Assembly (NCBI RefSeq): GCF_014281055.1
Contig: NZ_JACRSE010000006.1
Coordinates: 1 to 64,000, forward strand
Length of the DNA stretch: 64,000 nucleotides
Origin: Fluviispira vulneris
GTDB taxonomy: Bacteria; Bdellovibrionota_B; Oligoflexia; Silvanigrellales; Silvanigrellaceae
Direction: 5' to 3'
Shown here: positions 44,811 to 53,600 of the stretch, piece after piece
Position numbering within the stretch: position 1 is the stretch's first letter
Layout: the number at the start of each line of letters is the position of its first letter
Position numbers and translations under genes: made by a program
The notes under the pieces: generated by a model
What the model was told of the DNA's origin: nothing
The model's input: the letters and a program-made list of their open reading frames with translations, nothing else
The model's database searches: none

Positions 44811-45197
44811 TTATAAAAATTTAGCTTCCAACTCTAAACTTATTTTAAAATCCGTTAGATTATCATTAGAATTTACATGAGTAATGAAATTTAATTCTGT
44901 AGAACTACTTGTATCGATTGCTTTATATTCAAGAGGACGTTCAACTTTATCCCTAATTTTTTTATAGGTAACAAAAATATTTTTCAATTCATTTGGATTA
45001 TAAAATTCAGGCGTATAATAAGGACTTGGTAAAGTAATAGGTTGCCAAATTTTCTTTTTCATTTTTTTATTTTTTATAATTATTCTTTGTTTATTGATAG
45101 CAGCTATATTTTTCTTTGTATTGATCTCATCGTTTGCCAAAGACTGAGTTTGATAAATACAAAAAAATAAAATAAATAAGCTTTTTATAAAAGCCAT
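44811..45197 (-). CDS. small exported protein, unknown function
   Basis: A 128-residue protein with a signal peptide (SLFILFFCIYQTQSLA) and a basic segment after cleavage (KNKKMKKKIW), then a Tyr/Pro patch (LPSPYYTPEFYNP). The tail alternates in a strand-like pattern (FKISLELEAKFL) and could be an outer-membrane or surface-anchoring strand. It has no recognised family. It is an isolated minus-strand gene between the ileS terminator and the repeat at 45386. Confidence 0.6.
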   Translation of the reverse strand: MAFIKSLFILFFCIYQTQSLANDEINTKKNIAAINKQRIIIKNKKMKKKIWQPITLPSPYYTPEFYNPNELKNIFVTYKKIRDKVERPLEYKAIDTSSSTELNFITHVNSNDNLTDFKISLELEAKFL

Positions 45198-45385
45198 GAA
45201 AAAAAACCTCTAAAATTTTATATAGTGATTTTTGAGCTTAAAAATTCGACAGAAGCTCGAAGAATTGCCACTTTAGCACATTTTAATAACTTATAAAAGC
45301 ACTATTTTTGGTAAATTTTACTTATATATCATATGGTTAAACAAAAGATCCTCAGTTGAATCTAACTCATAGCCTTTTCTACCAT

Positions 45386-45451
45386 AAAAATCGAGAACGT
45401 GGTTCTTAATTTTCGGCCGCATAGATAAAATGTGGTTCTTAATTTTCGATT
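45386..45451. repeat. short direct repeat
   Basis: A 17-bp string (GTGGTTCTTAATTTTCG) occurs twice, 31 bp apart (about 45402 and 45433), each copy preceded by AAAAT or similar. It lies just beyond the terminator of the Ala/Lys-rich gene. Confidence 0.6.
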
Positions 45452-45462
45452 CGATAAACAAA

Positions 45463-45489
45463 AAAAGCACCCCTTTTGGGGATGCTTTT
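45463..45489 (-). terminator. intrinsic terminator of the Ala/Lys-rich gene
   Basis: Read on the minus strand, an AAAAGCA/TGCTTTT stem with an inner CCCC/GGGG helix and a loop of four A runs into a T-tract. It starts 24 bp beyond the stop at 45513. Confidence 0.8.
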
Positions 45490-45512
45490 CTAATAAATTC
45501 AACAGCTTTAGA

Positions 45513-45839
45513 TTAGTTCGATGCTGGAGCAGGAGCTGCTTCGCTTGAAGCAGGTGCTGCAGCTGCTTCTTTGTCTTTCTTACTCTTTTTGCTTGCCTTG
45601 CTCTTATGAGTTTTCTTATTGTGTCCAGCCTTTTTCTTGTGCTCTTCTTTCTTTTCTGCAGCAGGAGCTTGTTCAGCTTGTGCTGGCGCAGCTGCCTGTG
45701 CTGTAGCAGCTGGAGCTGCTGCTGGTTTAGCAGCTTCGGCTGCAGGCGCTGGAGCCGCAGAAGGTTCACTAGTTTGTGCAAAAGCAGAAACGGAAGACAA
45801 AGCAAAAACAGTAGCAATAAGTGAAGATACAAGTTTCAT
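45513..45839 (-). CDS. small exported Ala/Lys-rich protein
   Basis: 108 residues from ATG 45839 (SD GGAGG, 8 nt). It has a clear signal peptide (SLIATVFALSSVSAFAQ). The mature chain is low complexity: Ala/Pro/Glu-rich, then a basic centre (HKKKAGHNKKTHKSKASKKSKKD), then Ala/Pro/Ser. This is similar to histone-H1-like or periplasmic spacer peptides, but it is exported. The function is unknown; a role in envelope or surface charge is possible. The leader carries an inverted repeat that includes its SD, and the gene lies directly downstream of tig. Confidence 0.7.
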   Translation of the reverse strand: MKLVSSLIATVFALSSVSAFAQTSEPSAAPAPAAEAAKPAAAPAATAQAAAPAQAEQAPAAEKKEEHKKKAGHNKKTHKSKASKKSKKDKEAAAAPASSEAAPAPASN

Positions 45840-45844
45840 AATAA

Positions 45845-45917
45845 AAACCTCCAAAAAGAGACTATTTTCAAGGAGCAAACTGTGCTCATTTATACTAACG
45901 TCTCAAGTTGGAGGTTT
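45845..45917 (-). promoter_or_regulatory. SD-sequestering leader hairpin / tig terminator
   Basis: In the minus-strand transcript, AAACCTCCAA-CTT-GAGAC pairs with GTCTC-TTT-TTGGAGGTTT; the second arm contains the GGAGG ribosome-binding site of the 45839 gene. An inner GAGCA/TGCTC hairpin sits within. The stem is followed by TTTTATT, so it can also terminate transcripts coming from tig. Confidence 0.7.
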
Positions 45918-45935
45918 ATTCCAAGTAAACAAAAA

Positions 45936-47234
45936 TTATTTTGATTCAGCACTTTCTGGTAAATACTCAACTTTTGCTATTTCAAGAATTTTAGCGATCA
46001 CTTTACGGATCATAACTTGTCCACGGAATTCATCATAAACTTGTGCGCCTGCGCGTTTAACAAGTTGCTGAGGATCCATACGATTTGCCATTGCATAGGA
46101 AGCCATATCACGTAGCATTTCATCATCCGTTACTGAAATTCCTTCTTGGCGTGCAATGTGACCAAGCGCAAGAATTCCACGCACCTGTTTATTAGCCCAG
46201 TCACGGTATTTTGCACGAACTTCTTCATTGTCTGTTTTAACCTGATTTTCCTTAGCAACACGAGAGTTTGCTTCAGCAATCGCGCGATCTACAGTACTTT
46301 CAATAAGACTTTCAGCAACTTCAAAATCGTTTGTGCTGAGAACTTGATCAACGACTTGCTCAAAAGCTACATTTGAGCGAGCTTCTTCATTGCTTCTTTT
46401 AATAGTTTCTCTTAAATTTTTACGAACTTCTTCCATTCCAGGATAGCCTAGACGTTTTGCAAAATCTTCATCAAAAGCAGAAGGAACAAGAGTTTCAACG
46501 CTGTTTAAAGTCAGATTAAATTGAACTGTTTTTCCTTTAAGTTCTGCATCTGCAAAATTTTCAGGCAGTTCCACTGGAAATTCTTTTGTTTCAGAAGCTT
46601 TCATCCCTACGATCGCTTCTTCGATAGCAGCAATATTTGAACCATTCAGTTCGATCAATTGATTTTTTGCTTCTTTACCTTCTAATAAGGAGCCATTATG
46701 TGACACAGTGTAGCTGACATTTGCCACATCTCCTTTGACGATTGCACGTCCAGATTCATCTTTTTCAGTTTTTCCTAAAGCACGTGCATAGTTATTTAAA
46801 AGTTTTTCAACTTCTGCATCGAGATCGATATCAAGATTTTTATTCATCTTGACTACAATATTTTGATAATCTTTAATTTCGATTTTAGGATTGATATCAA
46901 CTGTAGCCGAGAATTCAAAATCCTTATTTTCTTCAAACTGATTTTCAGGTTCAATATGAGGATGGCTTACAATTTGAAAATCAACAGTCTTTGAAACATT
47001 TGTATATGCATCATTTATAACACGATCCGCAGCTTTCTTAACAATATCACCCATATAAAACTTACGGATGAGAGTTGCAGGAGCTTTTCCTTTACGGAAA
47101 CCACGAATTTCTGCCGTTTTCTGAATTTCAGTAGCTACCGCTTGAAATGCATCTTTTATAGAGGATGCAGGCACTGAGATTTTAAATTTACGACGGGTGC
47201 TATTTACTTCTTCGATAGTTGAGGAAAATGTCAT
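45936..47234 (-). CDS. tig: trigger factor
   Basis: A ribosome-associated chaperone and peptidyl-prolyl isomerase. It is 432 residues from ATG 47234, where the usual N-terminus begins (MTFSSTIEEVNSTRRK); the frame extends to 47279 without support. Three domains are seen. The ribosome-binding domain has the signature GFRKGKAPATLI (about 46-57). A PPIase domain spans about 150-245 (DVANVSYTVSHNG, GMKASETKEFPVELP). A C-terminal helical arm ends in QQLVKRAGAQVYDEFRGQVMIRK. The size matches family norms. It is followed 20 bp later by the leader hairpin. Confidence 0.95.
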   Translation of the reverse strand: MTFSSTIEEVNSTRRKFKISVPASSIKDAFQAVATEIQKTAEIRGFRKGKAPATLIRKFYMGDIVKKAADRVINDAYTNVSKTVDFQIVSHPHIEPENQFEENKDFEFSATVDINPKIEIKDYQNIVVKMNKNLDIDLDAEVEKLLNNYARALGKTEKDESGRAIVKGDVANVSYTVSHNGSLLEGKEAKNQLIELNGSNIAAIEEAIVGMKASETKEFPVELPENFADAELKGKTVQFNLTLNSVETLVPSAFDEDFAKRLGYPGMEEVRKNLRETIKRSNEEARSNVAFEQVVDQVLSTNDFEVAESLIESTVDRAIAEANSRVAKENQVKTDNEEVRAKYRDWANKQVRGILALGHIARQEGISVTDDEMLRDMASYAMANRMDPQQLVKRAGAQVYDEFRGQVMIRKVIAKILEIAKVEYLPESAESK

Positions 47235-47284
47235 TTTTTGTTCCCACTTACAAAATAATCCCAAAAGAGGATTTTGCATTAAAA

Positions 47285-47356
47285 ATTGCTAAGCCCAAAT
47301 ACGAGCAATCAGCTAAGGCTATTAGCTTGGATCAATTACTAAAGAGAGGCTAATAG
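47285..47356 (-). promoter_or_regulatory. alternating inverted repeats in tig leader
   Basis: CTATTAGC (47319-47326) pairs with GCTAATAG (47349-47356), while the overlapping AGCTAA/TTAGCT pair (47311-47327) forms an alternative stem. Downstream on the minus strand, ATTGCT/AGCAAT is followed by TTTTT. The set could form an antiterminator/terminator switch. Confidence 0.35.
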
Positions 47357-47411
47357 GTCAACATGGAAGTGCATTTTCGCACATCAATCTCTTAAATTTA
47401 CACTAGAAAGA

Positions 47412-48053
47412 TTATTTCTCTGCTGAACTGCTTAAAGGCAATAACACTTGCCACACCTGCTTGCGCCAATTTGGAAAAGATGTGAGATCTTTGATACTTG
47501 AAAGATAGTAAAGCTGCGCAAATTTTCCTTCGCTGAGCTTAATTGGTTCCAATTGTAAGTTTTCATTCAGAGGCAGAGCAAGCGAATCTTTAAAAATTGC
47601 TGACAAAACAAGCAATGCTCGGTGACCAAAGCAAAGAATGGCATAAGGGTTGATCTCTGATATTTTTCTGAGCAGATCGGGATTCATATTGTCTGAGAAT
47701 TGATTTGAGAGTGCGGATTGCTGATCTTTTAGGATAAGCGGTGGGATAAAGTAAGAATTCTCATAGATACCCAATTTGCCTAATAGATTTATTATTAAAC
47801 CTTTATTCTGGGCGTTCTGACTTAAACGTCCTTCTTCTAATTGCTCATCATTTTCAAAAAAATCTGCGAGAATAAGATAACTTTTATCCTGATTGGATAA
47901 AACGCTATTATAAGATGCAAGAGCATGCGGATAACGTTCTACACCTTCATTGACACATGCATAGATTTTATCACGAATTTGTCTTTGAACTTTTTGATAT
48001 ATATCCATTTTTCTAAAAATGCTCCAGAACGAATCAAATAAAACACTGCTCAC
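47412..48053 (-). CDS. protein with uracil-DNA-glycosylase-like fold features, function unknown
   Basis: A 213-residue soluble protein. Strand/helix order and spacing resemble family-4 UDG: YLILADFFENDEQLEEGRL where UDGs have the GEaPG-x-E-D motif, LLGKLGIYENSYFIPPL, and INPYAILCFGHRALLVL like the IxPxxIvxLGxxA segment. The catalytic GExPG and the C-terminal HPS motif are not preserved, and no Fe-S cysteine set is present. It is therefore probably inactive or repurposed; a DNA pol III psi-like accessory is an alternative reading. GTG 48053 and ATG 48008 (GGAG upstream) are both possible starts. Confidence 0.45.
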   Translation of the reverse strand: MSSVLFDSFWSIFRKMDIYQKVQRQIRDKIYACVNEGVERYPHALASYNSVLSNQDKSYLILADFFENDEQLEEGRLSQNAQNKGLIINLLGKLGIYENSYFIPPLILKDQQSALSNQFSDNMNPDLLRKISEINPYAILCFGHRALLVLSAIFKDSLALPLNENLQLEPIKLSEGKFAQLYYLSSIKDLTSFPNWRKQVWQVLLPLSSSAEK

Positions 48054-48096
48054 ACTAAAATCTATAAGGTTAAAATTCTCGATTCACAAGATTAAA

Positions 48097-48855
48097 TTAT
48101 TTTAATTCTTTTTTAGCTGCTTCAATGCCTATATCATCTCTACGTGGAAGCGCTTTCGTGTACTTCATAATTAATTTTTCTAATTTAGGAAAAAAACCAA
48201 TAGAATTTAGAAAATAATTTAACCATCCTGTTGTAATACAATAATATTTATTAAAAGGAGGCGTATGGTGAATTTGGTGATGATCTGGATTTAAAATCAA
48301 ACGTGCATTTTGCAATAATATTAAAAATTTATTTCTCTTTTTGGAATGAGCCCATTTATGAATTTGGTTGGTAAATAAGACAAAGAGGGTCAGAAAAAAA
48401 ACAAAAAAAGCTATAAATGAAGAAAGTGGAAAATCTTTTTCAATTCTTAGCAGCAAACAACTTAACAGAATAGGAACTCCTCCTAGAGCACAAGCAGCAT
48501 TTGTTTCTATAAAATCGTGGCGGGTGATTGCAAAAGGGTCAACATGATGTTCACGAAATGGCCGAATCAGCGCTGGTCCTAGAATTGGCATATCAACAGA
48601 CCCCCACGTATCCCCCGCCCAATGCACAAGTCCACCGATAAAGTCACTAAATATCCAAGCAAGAATTAAAGCAGGAAGTATAAAATACCAAAGATCTACT
48701 GTTACTTTAATAATTCGAAAAGCAATTATAGAAACCAGAATAAAAAAAATTATCAATCCAGCCGTTTCGAGTAATCTGAACCATTTGGGATAACCTGAAG
48801 CGAGTTCTTCTTTATTTCTCTGGATGATCGGAGTGATATGTTCATTTTCTTGCAT
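48097..48855 (-). CDS. carF: plasmanylethanolamine desaturase (CarF/PEDS1 family)
   Basis: A 252-residue membrane enzyme introducing the vinyl-ether bond of plasmalogens. It has four hydrophobic helices and the CarF-type His motifs: HWAGDTWGSVDMP, the long REHHVDPFAITRHDFIETN block, HKWAHS, and NPDHHQIHH followed by YYCITTGWLNY. These match the TMEM189/CarF signature very closely; CarF is known from myxobacteria, where plasmalogens mediate the photooxidative-stress carotenoid response. ATG has SD GGAGAAA. Lyso-alkyl lipid synthesis genes are not in the window. It lies between the UDG-like gene and bcp. Confidence 0.87.
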   Translation of the reverse strand: MQENEHITPIIQRNKEELASGYPKWFRLLETAGLIIFFILVSIIAFRIIKVTVDLWYFILPALILAWIFSDFIGGLVHWAGDTWGSVDMPILGPALIRPFREHHVDPFAITRHDFIETNAACALGGVPILLSCLLLRIEKDFPLSSFIAFFVFFLTLFVLFTNQIHKWAHSKKRNKFLILLQNARLILNPDHHQIHHTPPFNKYYCITTGWLNYFLNSIGFFPKLEKLIMKYTKALPRRDDIGIEAAKKELK

Positions 48856-48966
48856 TCATTTTCTCCTATTCCAAATTTTAAGGATGAATCTTAATTATTT
48901 TAGCATAGGAGAATGTGATAAGGGAATCGAGAAAAAAATGCATTGATTTACAAAAGTCAAAAAGAA

Positions 48967-49461
48967 TTATAGAAGTTGCTTCAAAGTTTTAAAAACTTCA
49001 TCGACATGTTGAGCGACTTTAACTTTCCTCCATTCTGCAACCACATTTCCTTTTGGATCGATGATAAATGTAGAACGCTCAATTCCCATATATTTTTTCC
49101 CATACATACTTTTTTCTTTCCAGACGGCAAAAGCCTCACAAAATTTACCATCAGAATCGGATAAGAGTGTAAATTTTAAATTTTCTTTTTCTGTAAATTT
49201 CTTGTGACTGAGACAAGAATCTTTACTAACTCCCACAATTTGACAATTCAAAGAAGAAAACTTTTTTGCCTGGGATTGAAAATCCTGAGCTTCTGTCGTG
49301 CAACCTGAAGTCATATCTTTAGGGTAAAAATAAAGAACGAGCCAATTTCCTGAAAAATCGCTTAAAGAAACTTTTTCTTCTTTTGCGTTTAAAGCACTTA
49401 ACTTTGGACATTTATAAGTTTTTTCAAGTATGGGATTGTGCGTTTTTTTTGCAGCAGGCAT
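48967..49461 (-). CDS. bcp: Bcp/PrxQ-type thioredoxin-dependent peroxiredoxin
   Basis: A 164-residue Bcp subfamily peroxiredoxin reducing hydroperoxides. The peroxidatic Cys is C54 in YPKDMTSGCTTEAQDF. The position +5 resolving Cys of E. coli Bcp is absent. A Cys in VSKDSCLSHKKF (helix alpha-3 region) may resolve instead, so the mechanism could be atypical 2-Cys or 1-Cys. A 15-residue N-terminal Lys-rich extension precedes the fold. ATG has SD AGGAG. It is 9 bp downstream of the RdgC-like gene and likely cotranscribed. Confidence 0.92.
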   Translation of the reverse strand: MPAAKKTHNPILEKTYKCPKLSALNAKEEKVSLSDFSGNWLVLYFYPKDMTSGCTTEAQDFQSQAKKFSSLNCQIVGVSKDSCLSHKKFTEKENLKFTLLSDSDGKFCEAFAVWKEKSMYGKKYMGIERSTFIIDPKGNVVAEWRKVKVAQHVDEVFKTLKQLL

Positions 49462-49470
49462 TCTTTACTC

Positions 49471-50169
49471 CTAAAATACGGGTGTATCAACATCACTTGA
49501 TTTTTTATGGGCATTGACATTTGAGTCGGCAGTTGCAAGCGAAACAGGAGAAACATCAAGCAAAGGCTGTATATTTACCTTTAAACCCAAATGTAATCTT
49601 TCAAAGTCCACTGATAATGTACCTGGATTTAATAAAACCAATGGCAACGAGAAAGTCTCTTGAAACAACTTTTCAAACTCACTTATAACAGAAGACGAAG
49701 CAGAACTAAGCCAGATTTGATTGGAATCTAACTGCCAAATGACTTCAACGAGGCGGACAGAAGGTAAAGAAGACTTCAATAATTCTTCCTTTAAACGATC
49801 TTTTACTGATTCACGTACTTTTTTACCCACACGTCGAACAGTTCCATGCTCATCTTCTTTTTCATGCCCTAGAGCTTCAAATGCCGCTCGCAACTGCAAT
49901 TTCATAAAAGTTGCAGGAATTTTCTTTTTATCTGCTCTGATGCCAAATAAAAATGAATTTTCATAAATCAGTGAAAAAGGATCATCTAATTGAGCTTCGC
50001 CCGTAAACGGATGACAAAATCCTATCGACTCTTCACGTGTGTCATCTAAGCCGATGGGGGATATAAATGATTTCTTAATTTGCTCCACTATCCATGAAAA
50101 AGGTGTGTCTTTCGATGGAGTGAGGATTTGAAATCGCTTGATTGCGAATGAACCTGAAGCTATTGACAT
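49471..50169 (-). CDS. RdgC-like recombination-associated protein
   Basis: A 232-residue protein with an RdgC-like pattern: the SWIVEQIKKSF / GFCHPFTGEAQLDD segment corresponds to the RdgC N-terminal block ending in a W-x-P-x-G turn. The central VGKKVRESVKDRLKEELLKSSLPS and the VIWQLDSNQIWLSSASSSVISEFEKLF block match KDSLKDEVLHSLLPR and DxxxGLIMVDCASAKKAED in E. coli RdgC. RdgC forms a DNA-binding ring that limits RecA loading. This version is shorter than the about 300-residue E. coli protein, mainly missing the C-terminal part. It is upstream of bcp. Confidence 0.68.
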   Translation of the reverse strand: MSIASGSFAIKRFQILTPSKDTPFSWIVEQIKKSFISPIGLDDTREESIGFCHPFTGEAQLDDPFSLIYENSFLFGIRADKKKIPATFMKLQLRAAFEALGHEKEDEHGTVRRVGKKVRESVKDRLKEELLKSSLPSVRLVEVIWQLDSNQIWLSSASSSVISEFEKLFQETFSLPLVLLNPGTLSVDFERLHLGLKVNIQPLLDVSPVSLATADSNVNAHKKSSDVDTPVF

Positions 50170-50689
50170 ATATAAACTCTCTTAAAATCGAATAAATTGT
50201 CCGAAAATAAAGGATACGGACAGAGTCCTTCCATAATTCACAAAAATACATTCATTTCAAGAGAGAAAGCAAATTTATGCGAAAAAACTTAGCACTCTGA
50301 AAAAAAATTAGTTTTTACATAATAAATGGTAAGCTACTTTAAAGACAAGAAAAGTTTTTAATTTAAAAATAAGCTCATCTTATTAAAATTTAATTAAATA
50401 AATTGTATTAAAATTCAATAAATAATAATTTTATTTTAAAATATTAGTCTATATTTAAAGGATATTACATCTATAGTTAAAACAATTAATAAACGAAATA
50501 AAATTTACAAAATTAAAAAATATTATATAATAAATTAAACACATATAATAAAATAATTATAAAAATAATTAAATTTATTAAATCTATTTTAAAAAAAATA
50601 TTATTAATAGAATTTGCAAATTTATTTTTTTTAAATTATTTCATAATTAGGTTTTTAAAACCTGAACCAATTATACACAGGAGTGTTAC
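50170..50689. other. 520-bp AT-extreme intergenic region upstream of collagenase gene
   Basis: From about 50331 to 50640 the sequence is almost entirely A and T, with A- and T-tracts that should be strongly bent. No reading frame or clear sigma70 promoter can be singled out because many near-matches occur. The SD AGGAG for the collagenase gene lies at 50679. Its composition is like that of the 1-450 flank. Confidence 0.5.
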
Positions 50690-53600
50690 GTGAAAAGATT
50701 TATATCCAATTGCACCAGCCAATCATTGAAGATAGCCGCAATCACAGCTCTCGCAGCAGCATTTCAAATGTCCATTCATGCTCATCCAATGGGAGAGCCT
50801 CAAGAAGATCTCTCAACAAATCATTGCTCAATAGAATTGAATAATTTAGTTGCAAAGTTAAATACAAACGAAAAAAATATTGCTTCAATAATTAGCAGCG
50901 TAAGCGGTGATTGTTTAGCAAAACTTTTCCTTATGTCTCCGTCTGAAATCAAAAGCATTTATAAAAAAGAAAATATAAATACAGTTACCCAAGCTGCAAT
51001 AAATGAAATCAATAACTTTAATAAAAACAGTTTAAAAAAATTAATTAACTACGCCAAATTTTTAAATATTGGCTTTTACCTTGAATCTAAAAACCCTGAA
51101 TTGCACCTTGTCTATCATGCAGATGACGTTATAAAAAGAAATATTGCCCAATTGACAGATCTTTATGCTCGTAAACTGTTTACACTGCGGAATGTTGACT
51201 TTGCAATCGATCAAAAAGAACTTCAAGACACTTCAAAAGGGATTTTCAATCTTATCGGATCTGCTCAGGCTTATGCTGAAACAATCCATCTCATTCAGTA
51301 TATTACTGGGAATAAGTTAGATAAAAACTTCCCCCTTTATAATGCAATAGCTCCGATCCAAAAAGTTCTTTCTGCCACTCATGATGCTGGAGGATTATTC
51401 TATAAATCGAGTGATACCAAAGAAATATTTAAAGGAATAATTCAAAATATAATTCGAATTGTAAATGAAGATGAAAATATTCTAGAAGAAAAACTTTATG
51501 TGAATTATATCAGAGAACTTGGAAAATTCTTACGTTATCCCACATACCAAAAAGATATTATCAAAAGCTTAACTGGAGTTATTAATAGATCCTCCTTTAA
51601 AAACGCAAAAGGTATATCAGATCCCAATCCTATGTTGATTGCTGCAGTTGCGGCATTAGAAGAAAATAATATTGTAAATGCAAATAATTGTGATGACTTT
51701 AAAGACAAAAATGGGCTGAATATTTGTGATGCAAAAGCAAATTTAAGTAACACTCTCTTTCCAAATAGGGCCAAATTTGATGAAGGTAATATCGTAATAT
51801 TCTCATCTCTAGATGAAAAAGAAGTAACTAAACAATATTTAGGTATGAAAGAAGTAGAAGCGCTCTTTAAAAGAACAATTCAAAATCTTGATCCTATTTC
51901 AAATGATCCAAACGAAAGATTACAAATTTTTATCTATAAAGATGCCGAAGAATATAAAAAATATAAATCTTACATCAGCAACCTTAGCAATAAAGAAGAT
52001 GGAGGTATATATATAGAAAGTATAGGTACTTTCTATACTTATGCTGGGGACTCTGGACTCGAAGATCGTGTTCGCCATGAATACGCTCATTATCTCAATG
52101 GCCGATACCTTGTAAAAGGAATTCATGGAGACACAAGTTCCTTCGATAAAAAATGGAATCGCATGACTTGGTTTGAAGAAGGAAGTGCTGAGTTTTATGC
52201 TGGAGCAACTCAAGCGGATAATTTTATTAACCGCAAAGTAAAGTTTGATGGAATTGACGTAAATAACATTAAAACGATTAAAGAGCTTACAAATTCTGCT
52301 TATGGAACTCTTGATAGCTTAGTCCTTTATAATCAAAGCACTGCTTTATTTAGTTATTTGTATAATAAGAAATATGATATTTTCACACAGTTGATAGAAT
52401 CGTTAAAAGAAAATAATGTAACAAAATTTGATTATATTATTGAAAAAATATCAGATGGCTCGCTTGATGCAGAATTTAAAAAATATATTTTAGAAGTTAA
52501 AGCAGGCGCTCTCTCTGATGCTCGTTTAAAAATGAATAATCATGAGTTTTTCAACGTTTCAGAAATACAAAAAATTGAAACAGATATGAAAAATGCTGGA
52601 TTAAATATAAAAGGCTGTGAAGTTATTGCAAGTTCTGAATTTCAAAATGCACAAGCACGTTTTGCATGTTTCGGAAGCATACATGACCCTGCTGGTAATT
52701 ATCATGCGACGAATCAAGCAGTAAATACTTCAATAAAACAACTTCTCAGTTTCAATCCAAAATACAGTTTCACTAACTGCGCATTTGGTGAAACACAAAA
52801 AGATTCTAGGAGACTTTATTGCGAAGGTCCTTTGTCTATAGCTTCTTTCACTGAACTTTCTCAAGAAAGACAAAAGTCGGTTGCTGACTCGAACGAAATA
52901 CAAAGATTAAAAACCTTTAAAAACTCAAAAGAACATTTTTGCTTCTTCACTGGTGATACATTATCCGATGCATTATTTAATAATAGTCGCAGACAAGAAG
53001 CTCAAGGCTATGATTATACAAAGAGTGAAGATCCTTCTACAGGGAAGTTAACAGTAGATAAAAATGGCCAGATTACATATACAAATACAGACAAAAATTC
53101 TTACGATCCTGTTAAAGGTTCTGTAGATATTTCAGAAAAAGAACACGTCCACTTAAATGATAATTCGCCTTTAAAAATCGTTCTGAATATGTTCAAGTTT
53201 AAGAAAATAGATGAACGTATGTTTGCAACAAAAATTTATGCAGACACTGATGGAAGAGCTAACTTAAGTTTATACCGTAACGAATACAACACTTCAGAAA
53301 TTGCTAAAGATGGTTTCCGTGTATTCTCTGATAATTTCCGCTATCAAGAAGTGAACGACTTTGATTTTGAAGTTGTGGAAAAACCAGTTGGCTCACATGC
53401 ACGAATTTATAGCCGATATATGCTAGATTATCATAATCCAAACAAATCACCTAACATAGATGATATTATTAAAGTCAAAGTATCTAAACACGATTGGACT
53501 CCTGAAATTTTTGAAGTGAGAATATCGAGCGATAAACCTTCACTCTCTGATAACATAGCAAAAGGATTTGAAAATGTAGAAACTCAAGTTGCAGAGTTTA

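Noticed and set aside
45362-45832. 156-codon Leu/Arg/Gln-rich frame on the minus strand
   Set aside because: It overlaps the Ala/Lys-rich exported protein in another frame and has Leu-Gln-Arg low complexity as expected of a frame-shifted reading of GC-richer Ala codons; no SD.
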